Assembly: GCA_015654525.1 (NCBI GenBank)
Contig: JAATGT010000061.1
Span: forward strand, 1 to 50,896
Direction of reading: 5' to 3'
Length of the DNA stretch: 50,896 bases
Source of the DNA: Bacteroidales bacterium
Lineage (GTDB): Bacteria; Bacteroidota; Bacteroidia; Bacteroidales; Paludibacteraceae
Shown: positions 9,088 through 17,800 of the stretch, in pieces
Numbering within the stretch: the first letter of the stretch is position 1
Layout: each line of letters begins with the position of its first letter
Notes under the pieces: model-generated
Seen by the model: the letters and a program-made list of their open reading frames with translations, nothing else
Databases searched by the model: none
What the model was told of the DNA's origin: nothing
Position numbers and translations under genes: made by a program

Positions 9088-11289
9088 TTAATACCTAATT
9101 GTAACTATAATACCTTCCGGATTGTTATCAAAAACAACGCGGGAGGTTTTACTGTTTTTATCCCAATCGCATGAAGCATTCTTCTGAATGTTTCCACCAA
9201 GATCTTTTATGCTGTACGATACGGGCTCTGATGGTAAGAGGATCCGCATGATATTGGTTGTATTTACAGGACTTTTTGCTATAAAAGAATATTCACGGGA
9301 GTTGATCTTTTCTTTATAGATACGTGCAGCTGTAGCCAATACCTGAGGTCTGTTTTTATCAGTTACCTTTTTGATGTCATATAAAAAGGCTTGTGATCCG
9401 GGCTCAATAAGTTTTTTATTGACTATGGATAATTGAGGGTCAAACAGATCAACAAACATACCTGTCAATATATAAGGATTGTTGTTTACGCTTTCATTCA
9501 TTACAGATACCAGCTGATAATTTCCTCTTTGCAGGGAGAAGTTGTTTTTGAAAATAAGTTTTCCTGCTTTTGCCTTTCGCTCGTATAGCTGTTTCACAAT
9601 ATTCACAAGTTCTCTATCGCCCTGATTTGCCAATACATATTCTTTTGGGTCGTGGCGGAATACATATACGGTTCCTTTTCCGTAAGTGTATTCTCCTTGC
9701 TCGGGAGTAGGTCCGATATTCATTTTTCCGAAAAGATGATCGGACGGAGCAGCGTATTTATTCTCTCCAGTGTTCCACCATTCCTGAACGGTTTGATATG
9801 GATCGTTATCACGGGCACTATAAACAATTATTCCTCCATTCTTTACCCATCCGGCAAGGCATTCATGTGCTTTTGCCGACAGAGGTTTCATGTTGGAATA
9901 AGTCATTAATAAGATCTTAGTGTCCTTCAATGTCTCATCCAGCGATAGATTTTCAATATGTACGGTTTTTATCGGAATACCCCGTTTTAGAAAAGGTAAA
10001 GCGAGACCGTAAAAGTTAGACAACTGCGGATCTTCGTAACCATTGTGAGTGGGATAGCGTTGAAACATCAACGAATTGGCTAATAATACTGAAATACCTT
10101 GCGATCCGGAGACTTTATTTGTCGAGACTGATATGTCATTCAACGCATTAGTCATGACCTGCATTTGTGTTGAATAGTGTCGGGGAATTCTTATCCGTTC
10201 TTCACTATCTTTGCTTTTGCGATACATTCCTTCGTATATACGTTCAGGCCAGGGCATGATCTCATAATTGGCAATATTTGGATAGAGCAATTGAGCGGTA
10301 AATGTTGCTTCGTAATTTCTCTTATAGTCAACCCAATCCTGTGAACGATCTTCTATTGGGTCGGTCAGGAAAAACATTTTACGTCCGGTGGGAGCGGTCA
10401 TAGACTCCATGGAGCCGTATTCGAGAAATGCTGTTTCGAACACTCGTTCTTTAGCCAGACCATTGTAGTAGTTTGGTTCACGCGAGGTTCCTGTCCAAAT
10501 TTGTGCGATATAGCCGTCTACACAGGTCATTGATGCTAAACTGGCTTCCGGACTCACAATCATCCACTGCGAATAATTAATCAGTGAGTGTGTTGGTACA
10601 TAACAACGAACATTCATCCCTTTGCTTTTGCCATATGCTTTAGCGTAAGTAAAAACATCTTCCAGTGCTTTGTAGTACAGTTGATATTTTAATTTATTGG
10701 ATAGATAGGTGTTTTCCGGAGATTCATGCTGAGGACGCCAATCGAATCGGTAATATTTTTTCCATTCTTTTTTGAAAGCATCGCTATACCCAGAACGTGC
10801 CCAAAACTCAGGTTCTTCGAGGTATATTGCATCTATTCCGGCATCTATTACCCGCTTAATATGTACTTCTTTCAGGTATTTCAGGAAATTTTCGGTAGGA
10901 ACAATATAGGGAACCAAATGACCGTGCCAAATTGTGTCTCCGTTTTGCTGTACTTGTCCTTCATCTAAGTGAGTTTTTCCATCCCATTGTCCGGTGAAAT
11001 AATCTTTATATTCACCCCAGGCTATACCTGTCATAAAGTGAGTGGAATAACCTTGCTGTTGCCAGGACTTGACTCTTTCTTCAAATCGAAGTTGTTTTTT
11101 CTGGTCAGATGGATTCCCTCCAGTACCATAGATGATTGCTACGTCGCCACGATTATCGATAGACGGTCGCCATGGCTGTGAAGTTTGAAATGCTGTTTTT
11201 TCAGGCTTCTCCTTTTTTATGGCGGATTGACAAAAAAGAGGAGTGGAAAGAGTTGTAAAAACTAAAAAAATAATGCTTTGTTTTCTCAT
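9088..11289 (-). CDS. Exported TIM-barrel glycosidase-like protein (GH164/GH42-like architecture)
   Basis: 733 residues with signal peptide (MRKQ..., hydrophobic to about residue 20). Three parts are visible. A putative (beta/alpha)8 barrel covers about 30-370. A class-I glutamine-amidotransferase-like domain, as in beta-galactosidase trimerisation domains, covers about 385-560 (ISVLLANS, KILLMTYSNMKPLS, WVKNGGIIVYSA). A C-terminal beta-sandwich follows. Candidate catalytic glutamates are E158/E159/E161 in YLEEPEFW and E290 or E295 in FLEYGSMES. This plan and the spacing of the acidic residues resemble GH164 (beta-mannosidase) and GH42, but I could not assign the family firmly. First gene of the minus-strand mannan enzyme operon, so probably transcribed from the 11290-11463 gap. 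Confidence 0.55.
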   Translation of the reverse strand: MRKQSIIFLVFTTLSTPLFCQSAIKKEKPEKTAFQTSQPWRPSIDNRGDVAIIYGTGGNPSDQKKQLRFEERVKSWQQQGYSTHFMTGIAWGEYKDYFTGQWDGKTHLDEGQVQQNGDTIWHGHLVPYIVPTENFLKYLKEVHIKRVIDAGIDAIYLEEPEFWARSGYSDAFKKEWKKYYRFDWRPQHESPENTYLSNKLKYQLYYKALEDVFTYAKAYGKSKGMNVRCYVPTHSLINYSQWMIVSPEASLASMTCVDGYIAQIWTGTSREPNYYNGLAKERVFETAFLEYGSMESMTAPTGRKMFFLTDPIEDRSQDWVDYKRNYEATFTAQLLYPNIANYEIMPWPERIYEGMYRKSKDSEERIRIPRHYSTQMQVMTNALNDISVSTNKVSGSQGISVLLANSLMFQRYPTHNGYEDPQLSNFYGLALPFLKRGIPIKTVHIENLSLDETLKDTKILLMTYSNMKPLSAKAHECLAGWVKNGGIIVYSARDNDPYQTVQEWWNTGENKYAAPSDHLFGKMNIGPTPEQGEYTYGKGTVYVFRHDPKEYVLANQGDRELVNIVKQLYERKAKAGKLIFKNNFSLQRGNYQLVSVMNESVNNNPYILTGMFVDLFDPQLSIVNKKLIEPGSQAFLYDIKKVTDKNRPQVLATAARIYKEKINSREYSFIAKSPVNTTNIMRILLPSEPVSYSIKDLGGNIQKNASCDWDKNSKTSRVVFDNNPEGIIVTIRY

Positions 11290-11463
11290 GGATTTATTTG
11301 CGGTTTTAATCGTGGTAAACAGTTTTAAACTTGCTCACTTATAACATGGTGCAAATATGTGAAAACAGGATTATTTTTAAGGTTATTTTCCGGTTATTTT
11401 TGATGTAATTTCATTAACCAGTGCTGAAATAAGAGATAAAATTATTTTAGGCACTAAACAATA

Positions 11464-14043
11464 CTATTTTTTTTGAGTTCGTTTCTTTCCGCCTGATAGT
11501 TCAGAGAATGATACAGGATATTCTTTTCCCATCATTTTCCTGTATTCCTTTACAAAAAGGAAATAACGTTTTTTTGCATCGTTTTCAAGTCTTAGTTTCG
11601 TTAAGGCATGAATGATGTAATAAACTGCATCATCGTTTATCGGATCAATATAAAACAGAGCGTCACACAGTATAATGGTGAGATTATAAGCTTCGTTATT
11701 AAAGGCCTTTTCAACGTTAATTAATAATGCCGGTTCTAGTATTTTTTCCATATTCTCTTTGAATGTGTCAAAATCAGGCATATCAATTGATTTTAGAAAT
11801 TTTCCCTGTTTTATTATATTGATAAATTCCAAACTGTTCTGTTCTATTGTATCAGTCTCGATAAGTTCAATGCACCGCATATAATCACAGTAACATAAAG
11901 TAGGAATAAGAACAATCTTAAATAATCCTTTTTCATAAACAAGTTCGATTCCATCCAGCTCTTTCATTATTCTTCTCAGATGATTGATTGTCACGCCTCT
12001 TGAATTTTTAACCTTATCCTCAGGTTTGTCAGGCCAAAGTAATTCGCTCAATCGTTGAGAAGAGATACCTTCTGTTAAACTGTATTGCAGTATAGTCAGA
12101 AAGGCTTGCTTTAATTTGGAACTGAACATGTATGTAATGTCTCTGTTTTTCCTATCTAAAACTCGAAATTGGCCGAACAGGTAGATACTGTTTGGCTTTG
12201 GAGCTACACTTTGAATCTGCGTAGCTTTGTTCGGAGTATTTTCATGAGTATTCAGATAGACTATTTCTTCTTCTTCTCGCAATTGCCCTTTTTTGCGTTT
12301 CACAATTATGAATGCTGCTATTGCACCCACCAACAGAAAAGTAAATACTGAGATTATCATGAGCATATTGATGCCAGAGGACGATTCTAATGAGGTCAAT
12401 TCCTGATGACTGATTGGAGGAAAAGCTAATGAATACACCTTAATACACGAAGATATATCGTAATTGTCAAATTCCTGAACAACGGCAAATAAGCAGTTCA
12501 TGCTGGCTGAATAATATATATTTGCTTTTGTTTTTATTTTTTCGGATCGAATAGGAATTGAGTTTCCTAAAATTTTATACGAACCATCTTTAATAGAAAA
12601 CTGGTATAGCTTAAGGAATGTTTTTGAAAAATGTTCAGGATAGCAAAGCGTATAAAAACAGGAGTCATTCTGAATAATCATTTCTCTCACGGGAACGATA
12701 TTTTCTTTGCTCCAGGGTAATTCCCACAGTTTAGTGACCGTATTGTTTTTTAGGTTGATTCTGTGCAGGTCGTAAAAATAACGGCGTCCTACTATCTGTT
12801 CGCCGGATTCATTCCCCATACCACCGAATATATAAAGTGAATTGTTGTCTTTTCGGTAACCCATCGATGAAAAATAACGAGGATTAATCTTGTTTCCACT
12901 CAATTGCAATGAATCCCATTTGTTAGTCTTAAAGTTGTAGGAGAACAGGCTCTTGCTGTATTGCATATTTCCAAAGCCACCGAATCCACCTAATCCACCA
13001 AAAATGAAATAGCGCTTATTTTCAGAATCGAAACAAGTGCTGTGATGATGTAGTTGCATATAGATTGAAACATAACTCACAATATTCCATTTTTTTGTTT
13101 TTAAGTCAAGAACGGCTACGTTTGGTCCTTTCTCTTTTTTCTCATTACATACCTCGTAGACATATAATTTTTGCGCATTGTTGTCTAAGAAATTTGTCCC
13201 TAGAAATATATCGACCGGACATTTTTCCTGAAATGCTTCTGAAGTTTTACTTCCGGTACGCAGGTTGTAAGTTATGAGAGAATCTCTGTTAAAAACGTAT
13301 AGATTGTCTGTTTTATTGTCGAAGTTACAACCGGCAATTCTGGCAGATTTGAATGCCTGTTTATATGTCCAGTAATAAGCGTCATTGATAAGCCATACCG
13401 GATTGGTTATGTGACCAAAGCTTTCTCCTTTTATATTATGGGCAACATTTCCTTTACTCTCTTTGAGTGGAAACATGTAAGTGTGTTTTTTGTCGGATAC
13501 CGATAGCTGTTTGATTGCAAATGAAGGTACATCGATTAAATATTCGCTTCTTCCAAAGCAGATGTCAGGCCTCCAGACTTGAGGCAAATTGATATTGGTT
13601 ACTTTGAATATTTGATTGTTAAGAGCTAATGACAATGAATGCTTCTTAGAATCAAAAGCAATAGAAACTCTGAACCAATGAAGTTTTTGTAATTCTTCAT
13701 TCCGCAATCTTACTGTAATCAGATTTTTTCCACCTTCTTTATTGAATTTAAACAATGTAAAAGAGCCGTCAATGTAATAGGATAGATTATATGTTTTATT
13801 AGCCTCATTGTTTTTGATTCGGACTATATAACCGAAGTGAGAAGGCTCAAGCAGAGAGATGTCAAAGCTTATATCAAGTTTTTCAGAGAACAAGGGAGAT
13901 TTATGGCTGAATACATCATAAGATGTTCGCTCGTCAATAAGATGTTCACTACCATTAAATCTCAGCCCACTAGCAAATGTGTTTGTGTTTAATAATAGAA
14001 AATAAATAAGAAGGAATCCGCTATAATGGAAGTGTAATTTCAT
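11464..14043 (-). CDS. Transmembrane SARP-like transcriptional regulator with LamG and Kelch sensor domains
   Basis: 859 residues from the ATG at 14043. A TTG at 14076 in frame is rejected because the ATG gives a clean signal peptide (MKLHFHYSGFLLIYFLLL) and a -7-like box overlaps the TTG. Order of parts: signal sequence; LamG/concanavalin-like region about 25-205; Kelch-type beta-propeller about 215-545 (YFIFGGLGGFGGFG and LYIFGGMGNESGE); membrane helix about 558-582 followed by KRKKGQ; SARP-like winged helix about 618-705 with SSQRLSELLWPD; helical BTAD-like tail to the end. This predicts a sensor outside and a DNA-binding domain inside one chain. Lying between two divergent mannan operons, it probably controls both. 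DNA binding and ligand are inferred. Confidence 0.75.
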   Translation of the reverse strand: MKLHFHYSGFLLIYFLLLNTNTFASGLRFNGSEHLIDERTSYDVFSHKSPLFSEKLDISFDISLLEPSHFGYIVRIKNNEANKTYNLSYYIDGSFTLFKFNKEGGKNLITVRLRNEELQKLHWFRVSIAFDSKKHSLSLALNNQIFKVTNINLPQVWRPDICFGRSEYLIDVPSFAIKQLSVSDKKHTYMFPLKESKGNVAHNIKGESFGHITNPVWLINDAYYWTYKQAFKSARIAGCNFDNKTDNLYVFNRDSLITYNLRTGSKTSEAFQEKCPVDIFLGTNFLDNNAQKLYVYEVCNEKKEKGPNVAVLDLKTKKWNIVSYVSIYMQLHHHSTCFDSENKRYFIFGGLGGFGGFGNMQYSKSLFSYNFKTNKWDSLQLSGNKINPRYFSSMGYRKDNNSLYIFGGMGNESGEQIVGRRYFYDLHRINLKNNTVTKLWELPWSKENIVPVREMIIQNDSCFYTLCYPEHFSKTFLKLYQFSIKDGSYKILGNSIPIRSEKIKTKANIYYSASMNCLFAVVQEFDNYDISSCIKVYSLAFPPISHQELTSLESSSGINMLMIISVFTFLLVGAIAAFIIVKRKKGQLREEEEIVYLNTHENTPNKATQIQSVAPKPNSIYLFGQFRVLDRKNRDITYMFSSKLKQAFLTILQYSLTEGISSQRLSELLWPDKPEDKVKNSRGVTINHLRRIMKELDGIELVYEKGLFKIVLIPTLCYCDYMRCIELIETDTIEQNSLEFINIIKQGKFLKSIDMPDFDTFKENMEKILEPALLINVEKAFNNEAYNLTIILCDALFYIDPINDDAVYYIIHALTKLRLENDAKKRYFLFVKEYRKMMGKEYPVSFSELSGGKKRTQKK

Positions 14044-14073
14044 AACATATTGAAAAAGGTGTTTTACAGATTG

Positions 14074-14081
14074 CAAAAATA
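14074..14081 (-). promoter_or_regulatory. Candidate -7 box (TATTTTTG) for the membrane regulator
   Basis: On the minus strand TATTTTTG fits the Bacteroidetes -7 consensus TAnnTTTG and lies 31-38 bases before the ATG at 14043, leaving a short leader. No clear TTTG at the -33 position was found. Supports the choice of ATG over the upstream TTG. Confidence 0.4.
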
Positions 14082-14251
14082 ATCAATAATACGGATAGAA
14101 GAGTTCGAAATAAGAAAAATGCGATGAAAGTAATCGTTCTCCAAGGATATAAAGGTTCATGATTGTTTCTGATTTTTTCATAAAACAAGGCAAAGTAGAA
14201 TGACTTAAATGAACTGTAATGTACATAAAATGAATACTATAAAATATTTTA

Positions 14252-14259
14252 TATATTTG
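14252..14259 (+). promoter_or_regulatory. Candidate -7 box (TATATTTG) for the mannan PUL operon
   Basis: TATATTTG matches TAnnTTTG, about 275 bases before the first PUL gene. No good -33 TTTG at 19-21 bases upstream, which would be consistent with dependence on an activator, but the match alone is weak in AT-rich DNA. Confidence 0.35.
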
Positions 14260-14533
14260 CTTTGATGTGATTAATGTTTTTTTGTTGGTCAATAACCCGT
14301 TTTTAACCCATTAATTAATCACTGGAGCTGATATTTGAAGAAAGTTTCAAAAAGATAATGGATATTACTGGAATTTCACATACACGTATCTGTTCAATTA
14401 TACTTAATCTTGATTTTTGTAGAGCAAAAACTCAAAGATTAATTTAATCAGAATAACAGAGCACTCATTTATAATTGCAATAATAATTCTCAATATAAAT
14501 AATAATCCTTAAATTAAAAAAGTTATTTTACGT

Positions 14534-16342
14534 ATGAAACAAGCAAAAAAATGGCGGACTTTTTTGTTCGCAGTCTTTGGAGTTACTTTAATGCTTATAT
14601 TCAATTCCTGCGATAGAAATGATCCTTCTGGGAAAGATCTAGGCACAGTAGTGGGTATTGTTACTGATGAGCTAGGAATGGCTGTGTCAGATGTTAAGGT
14701 CGTGATTCCTGGAGTTGATGGCTCAGTAAGCACTGCAGCAGATGGTAAATATGTAGTAAAAGATGTGTCTATAGACTCACATGCTATTGTATTTTCTAAA
14801 GATGGTTACAAAACAACCAGTGCCACTGTTACAGCCTCAAAGTTTAACGCAAATGAGCAGGCAACAGTAAACATTTCGCTGATAGATGCGCCTGCAAGAA
14901 TTGTAGGAACTGTGATTGATGCCCGAAATGGGAATGCTCCTCTTGCAGGGGTGAAAGTAAGTGTCAGTGCGAATGATACAGCAATAACAGGGGCTGATGG
15001 CAAGTATGAAATCAAAAATTTGCCTGTCAGCGATTACATCGTGACATTTAGTAAACCCGATTACGCAACAATTACTAAAACACTCTCAAAAGACAATTTT
15101 TCAAATAATGTAGTGACACTGGATGCGAGAATGGGTGGTGTTGAGCTATTGCCTGGACTGATCGTTGAAGACTTGCAGAAAGCAGATAAATGGTATTATA
15201 ATGAGTATCGCGGTGGACGTAACGGAGATTCTTATCCTCACTGGGATTGGTCAACTGACTATATGTGCGCCTTGGATCTGAGAGGTGCCTGGGATGAACA
15301 GAATGAAGGTACTACACTTCAAATCCGCAATAATGGAGTTGAACAAAGTAATCCCGCTGATCTTGACCATTTCGATTCATTTATTTATGGAAGTAAGAAA
15401 ATTACTGCCGATAATAAAATTCTCTCGATAAGATTGCGAACCCACGATGCGGACGCTACTTCGCCGGCTTATTTTGGGGTTCAAGTGATAGATCTGTCAG
15501 CTTCAAATCCAACAACTGTAAAAATAGGGGACACAAAAACTTATGGATCGGGAGATTATGCCGATTTCGATTTCGATCTAAGTGCATATATTGGTAAAGA
15601 AGTTATTGTTGTCATTGGAATTTACCGCAAAGAAACTGGTGATTACTGGAAACAACTTGTTCTTCGTGCAATTCGTTTTGCAGACAGAAAAGTTGAAGGT
15701 TGGAGTTGGTTACCAGGTACAGAAGTAATAAATAACTGGAAACTGACAAAGGAAATGGTGCGTTCAACTATGGTACAAACGAAAAAAAACTTTACAGGTA
15801 TAAGTCCTGTCAGCGGAAATCGTGATAACTATAAAGATGCATACCGGTCGTGGAGAACAGTGAATCATGTACTTGCTGAATGGTCTTTTGTTCCTTTAAA
15901 CAAAGATCCGGAAGTATTCCCGTCAGAGGGTTATTTGATAAAGACCCGCGGTAATACAGCCGTTGATACTCAAACGCCTGAATCTTATTTGTATGCAAAG
16001 TTTGCAATTGCTTCAGGAAATAATAGATTGATATTTAAAACGAGAAATTTTGGCAGTAATTACACCTTTTTTAAAGTTACTGTAATACAAGAGGATGGTA
16101 CGGTAACGCATATTGCTCCGTCCTCTAATACAGCTCAGGACGCTTCGGCATCTGCCAATGGTTGTTGGAAATTTAAACATAACAATGGTGGAGCTGATAA
16201 TCCGGATGGATATGCTTCTTTTGTATATGATCTGTCGCAGTTTAATGGAAGTAATGTCGTTGTTGCACTTGGAGTATATAAGGGTGAATCAACAAATACG
16301 GACGAAAATAAACTCGTTATTTATAGCTTAAATCTAAACTAA
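14534..16342 (+). CDS. Modular surface lipoprotein, probable glycan-binding protein
   Basis: 602 residues with a type II signal peptide; the lipidated Cys is C26 in IFNSCDRN. Two consecutive carboxypeptidase-regulatory-like Ig folds follow (about 36-117 and 121-200), each with the VVGIVTD/IVGTVID start and a DGKY turn. Then come two roughly 190-residue modules (about 205-390 and 395-602) that share the ending pattern YDLSQFNGSNVVVALGVY / FDLSAYIGKEVIVVIGIY, so they look like a tandem duplication of a beta-sandwich, possibly lectin-like. No catalytic motif recognised. First gene of the operon, 6 bp before GH76. Position and lipidation fit a surface glycan-binding protein of the mannan system, but the terminal modules match no family I recognise. 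Confidence 0.65.
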   Translation: MKQAKKWRTFLFAVFGVTLMLIFNSCDRNDPSGKDLGTVVGIVTDELGMAVSDVKVVIPGVDGSVSTAADGKYVVKDVSIDSHAIVFSKDGYKTTSATVTASKFNANEQATVNISLIDAPARIVGTVIDARNGNAPLAGVKVSVSANDTAITGADGKYEIKNLPVSDYIVTFSKPDYATITKTLSKDNFSNNVVTLDARMGGVELLPGLIVEDLQKADKWYYNEYRGGRNGDSYPHWDWSTDYMCALDLRGAWDEQNEGTTLQIRNNGVEQSNPADLDHFDSFIYGSKKITADNKILSIRLRTHDADATSPAYFGVQVIDLSASNPTTVKIGDTKTYGSGDYADFDFDLSAYIGKEVIVVIGIYRKETGDYWKQLVLRAIRFADRKVEGWSWLPGTEVINNWKLTKEMVRSTMVQTKKNFTGISPVSGNRDNYKDAYRSWRTVNHVLAEWSFVPLNKDPEVFPSEGYLIKTRGNTAVDTQTPESYLYAKFAIASGNNRLIFKTRNFGSNYTFFKVTVIQEDGTVTHIAPSSNTAQDASASANGCWKFKHNNGGADNPDGYASFVYDLSQFNGSNVVVALGVYKGESTNTDENKLVIYSLNLN

Positions 16343-16348
16343 TAAATT

Positions 16349-17779
16349 ATGAAAAAAATAATTTTCACTATTCTATGTCCTTTACTTGTTTTTAGTGCTT
16401 GCGGTAAAAATTCCGATTCGGACAATGGAGGAGGAAATGTCACCGAAAGTCTTGCCAAACAAAATCTTCTACGCGCAATACAGATTGTGGATAATGCTAT
16501 AAATTGCCATTTTACAGGAGATGGTATGGCCATGGCTAGATATTACAATCCTTATACTGGTATTCGTTCCGAAGAAAAAGGAAGTGTCTGGATGTACACA
16601 AGTTCTATTGAAGCAGTAAATGCAATATTGCATGCGCTTCAGACTCAAAAAGATCATGGAGATACCGAACTTTATGATTTGCATTTTACTAAGTATACGC
16701 AATTGCTCAATAAACTTTATGAAAACGCAGCTTACTACAAAGGAACTTTTACATTAACATCATATACGCAAACCAGGAAGTGGTCGGTGTATGGCGTTGA
16801 TAGAGGAGGTTCTAAAGGATCTGCATTTGTGGAAGGAATTCATAACGTGTACGACGATCAGCAATGGCTGATAAGAGAATTGGTGGAAGCTTACAAATTG
16901 ACCGGGAATAACATTTACCTGACAGAAGCCGAATATCTTACCGATTATGTGCTTGATGGTTGGGATTGTGTGCCTGATGCCAATGGCAAAGAATATGGAG
17001 GCATCACCTGGGGACCTGGATATGTAACAAAACATTCGTGTAGCAATGGTCCTATGGTAAGTCCTTTGGTCTGGTTATATGAACTCTACAAAGAAAAAGA
17101 TGACCAGATAACATATCGTTATATCAGCACTGATGGTAGTCGAAAAACAATGAATATGAAAAAAAGCGACTATTATCTGAAATTTGCAAAAGCTGTATAT
17201 GATTGGCAGAAGAATAATTTAATGCGATCGGATGGAGTGTATTATGATATGATGGGAGGGTGCGATCCAACCTGTGATGTTGTCTATGAAACGGTGAATG
17301 GAGTTCAATATCGCCAACATGTCAATTTACGGGATAAAGTTGGAACAGCCTATTCTTATAATACAGGTACGATGCTTTCCGGAGCCGCAGACCTTTATCG
17401 GGTAACAGGTATCAGTACGTATCTGGATGATGCTTCAAAGCTGACAAAAGCAAGTTTTGGGTGTTTTGCTAAGAAAGATGCTACAGTGAGTGGATATTAC
17501 ACTTACGAGTTGAGTGGTTTCAATAACTGGTTTAATGGAGTGTTGATGCGTGGATATATAGATGTGTATCCGATATTCAAAAACGCATCAGTGTGTATTG
17601 GCAGTTTTCAGCAGAATCTAGACTATGGATATGAGAAATTCCTTTACAAGGGATTTTTGCCTACTAATTTATTACTTGGTTGGAGTCATGACAACAGTAA
17701 TAATAGTATGGAGGGAATGTTCACATTTGCTTTTGCTGCAGAGTATGCTACATTAGCTCGCTATGAAATTGAAAAATAA
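16349..17779 (+). CDS. GH76 endo-alpha-1,6-mannanase lipoprotein
   Basis: 476 residues. Lipobox FSAC with C18, so probably anchored in the outer membrane, followed by a Gly/Asp/Ser-rich linker. GH76 features: the adjacent catalytic aspartates D169-D170 in NVYDDQQWL, GGITWGPGY, and an alpha/alpha-barrel style helix repeat throughout. GH76 enzymes hydrolyse internal alpha-1,6-mannose links in yeast-type mannan backbones with retention. A surface-anchored endo-acting enzyme just upstream of SusC/SusD is the expected first cut. Works with periplasmic GH92 and GH125 encoded by the divergent operon. Length is normal for the family. Confidence 0.93.
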   Translation: MKKIIFTILCPLLVFSACGKNSDSDNGGGNVTESLAKQNLLRAIQIVDNAINCHFTGDGMAMARYYNPYTGIRSEEKGSVWMYTSSIEAVNAILHALQTQKDHGDTELYDLHFTKYTQLLNKLYENAAYYKGTFTLTSYTQTRKWSVYGVDRGGSKGSAFVEGIHNVYDDQQWLIRELVEAYKLTGNNIYLTEAEYLTDYVLDGWDCVPDANGKEYGGITWGPGYVTKHSCSNGPMVSPLVWLYELYKEKDDQITYRYISTDGSRKTMNMKKSDYYLKFAKAVYDWQKNNLMRSDGVYYDMMGGCDPTCDVVYETVNGVQYRQHVNLRDKVGTAYSYNTGTMLSGAADLYRVTGISTYLDDASKLTKASFGCFAKKDATVSGYYTYELSGFNNWFNGVLMRGYIDVYPIFKNASVCIGSFQQNLDYGYEKFLYKGFLPTNLLLGWSHDNSNNSMEGMFTFAFAAEYATLARYEIEK

Positions 17780-17800
17780 AACCAATTTAAATTTAACAGT

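Larger units (their letters stand above)
14044..14533. other. 490-bp divergent control region between regulator and mannan PUL
   Basis: No credible gene. AT-rich. It contains a minus-strand -7 candidate just before the regulator, a plus-strand -7 candidate at 14252-14259, and a 9-bp inverted repeat GTGATTAAT/ATTAATCAC at 14267-14275 and 14314-14322, downstream of the plus-strand candidate. If that promoter is used, the PUL mRNA has a leader of about 265 nt. I saw no riboswitch-like fold. Confidence 0.5.

Noticed and set aside
14044-14076. TTG start extending the membrane regulator by 11 residues
   Set aside because: A -7-like box overlaps it and the ATG at 14043 gives a clean signal peptide.
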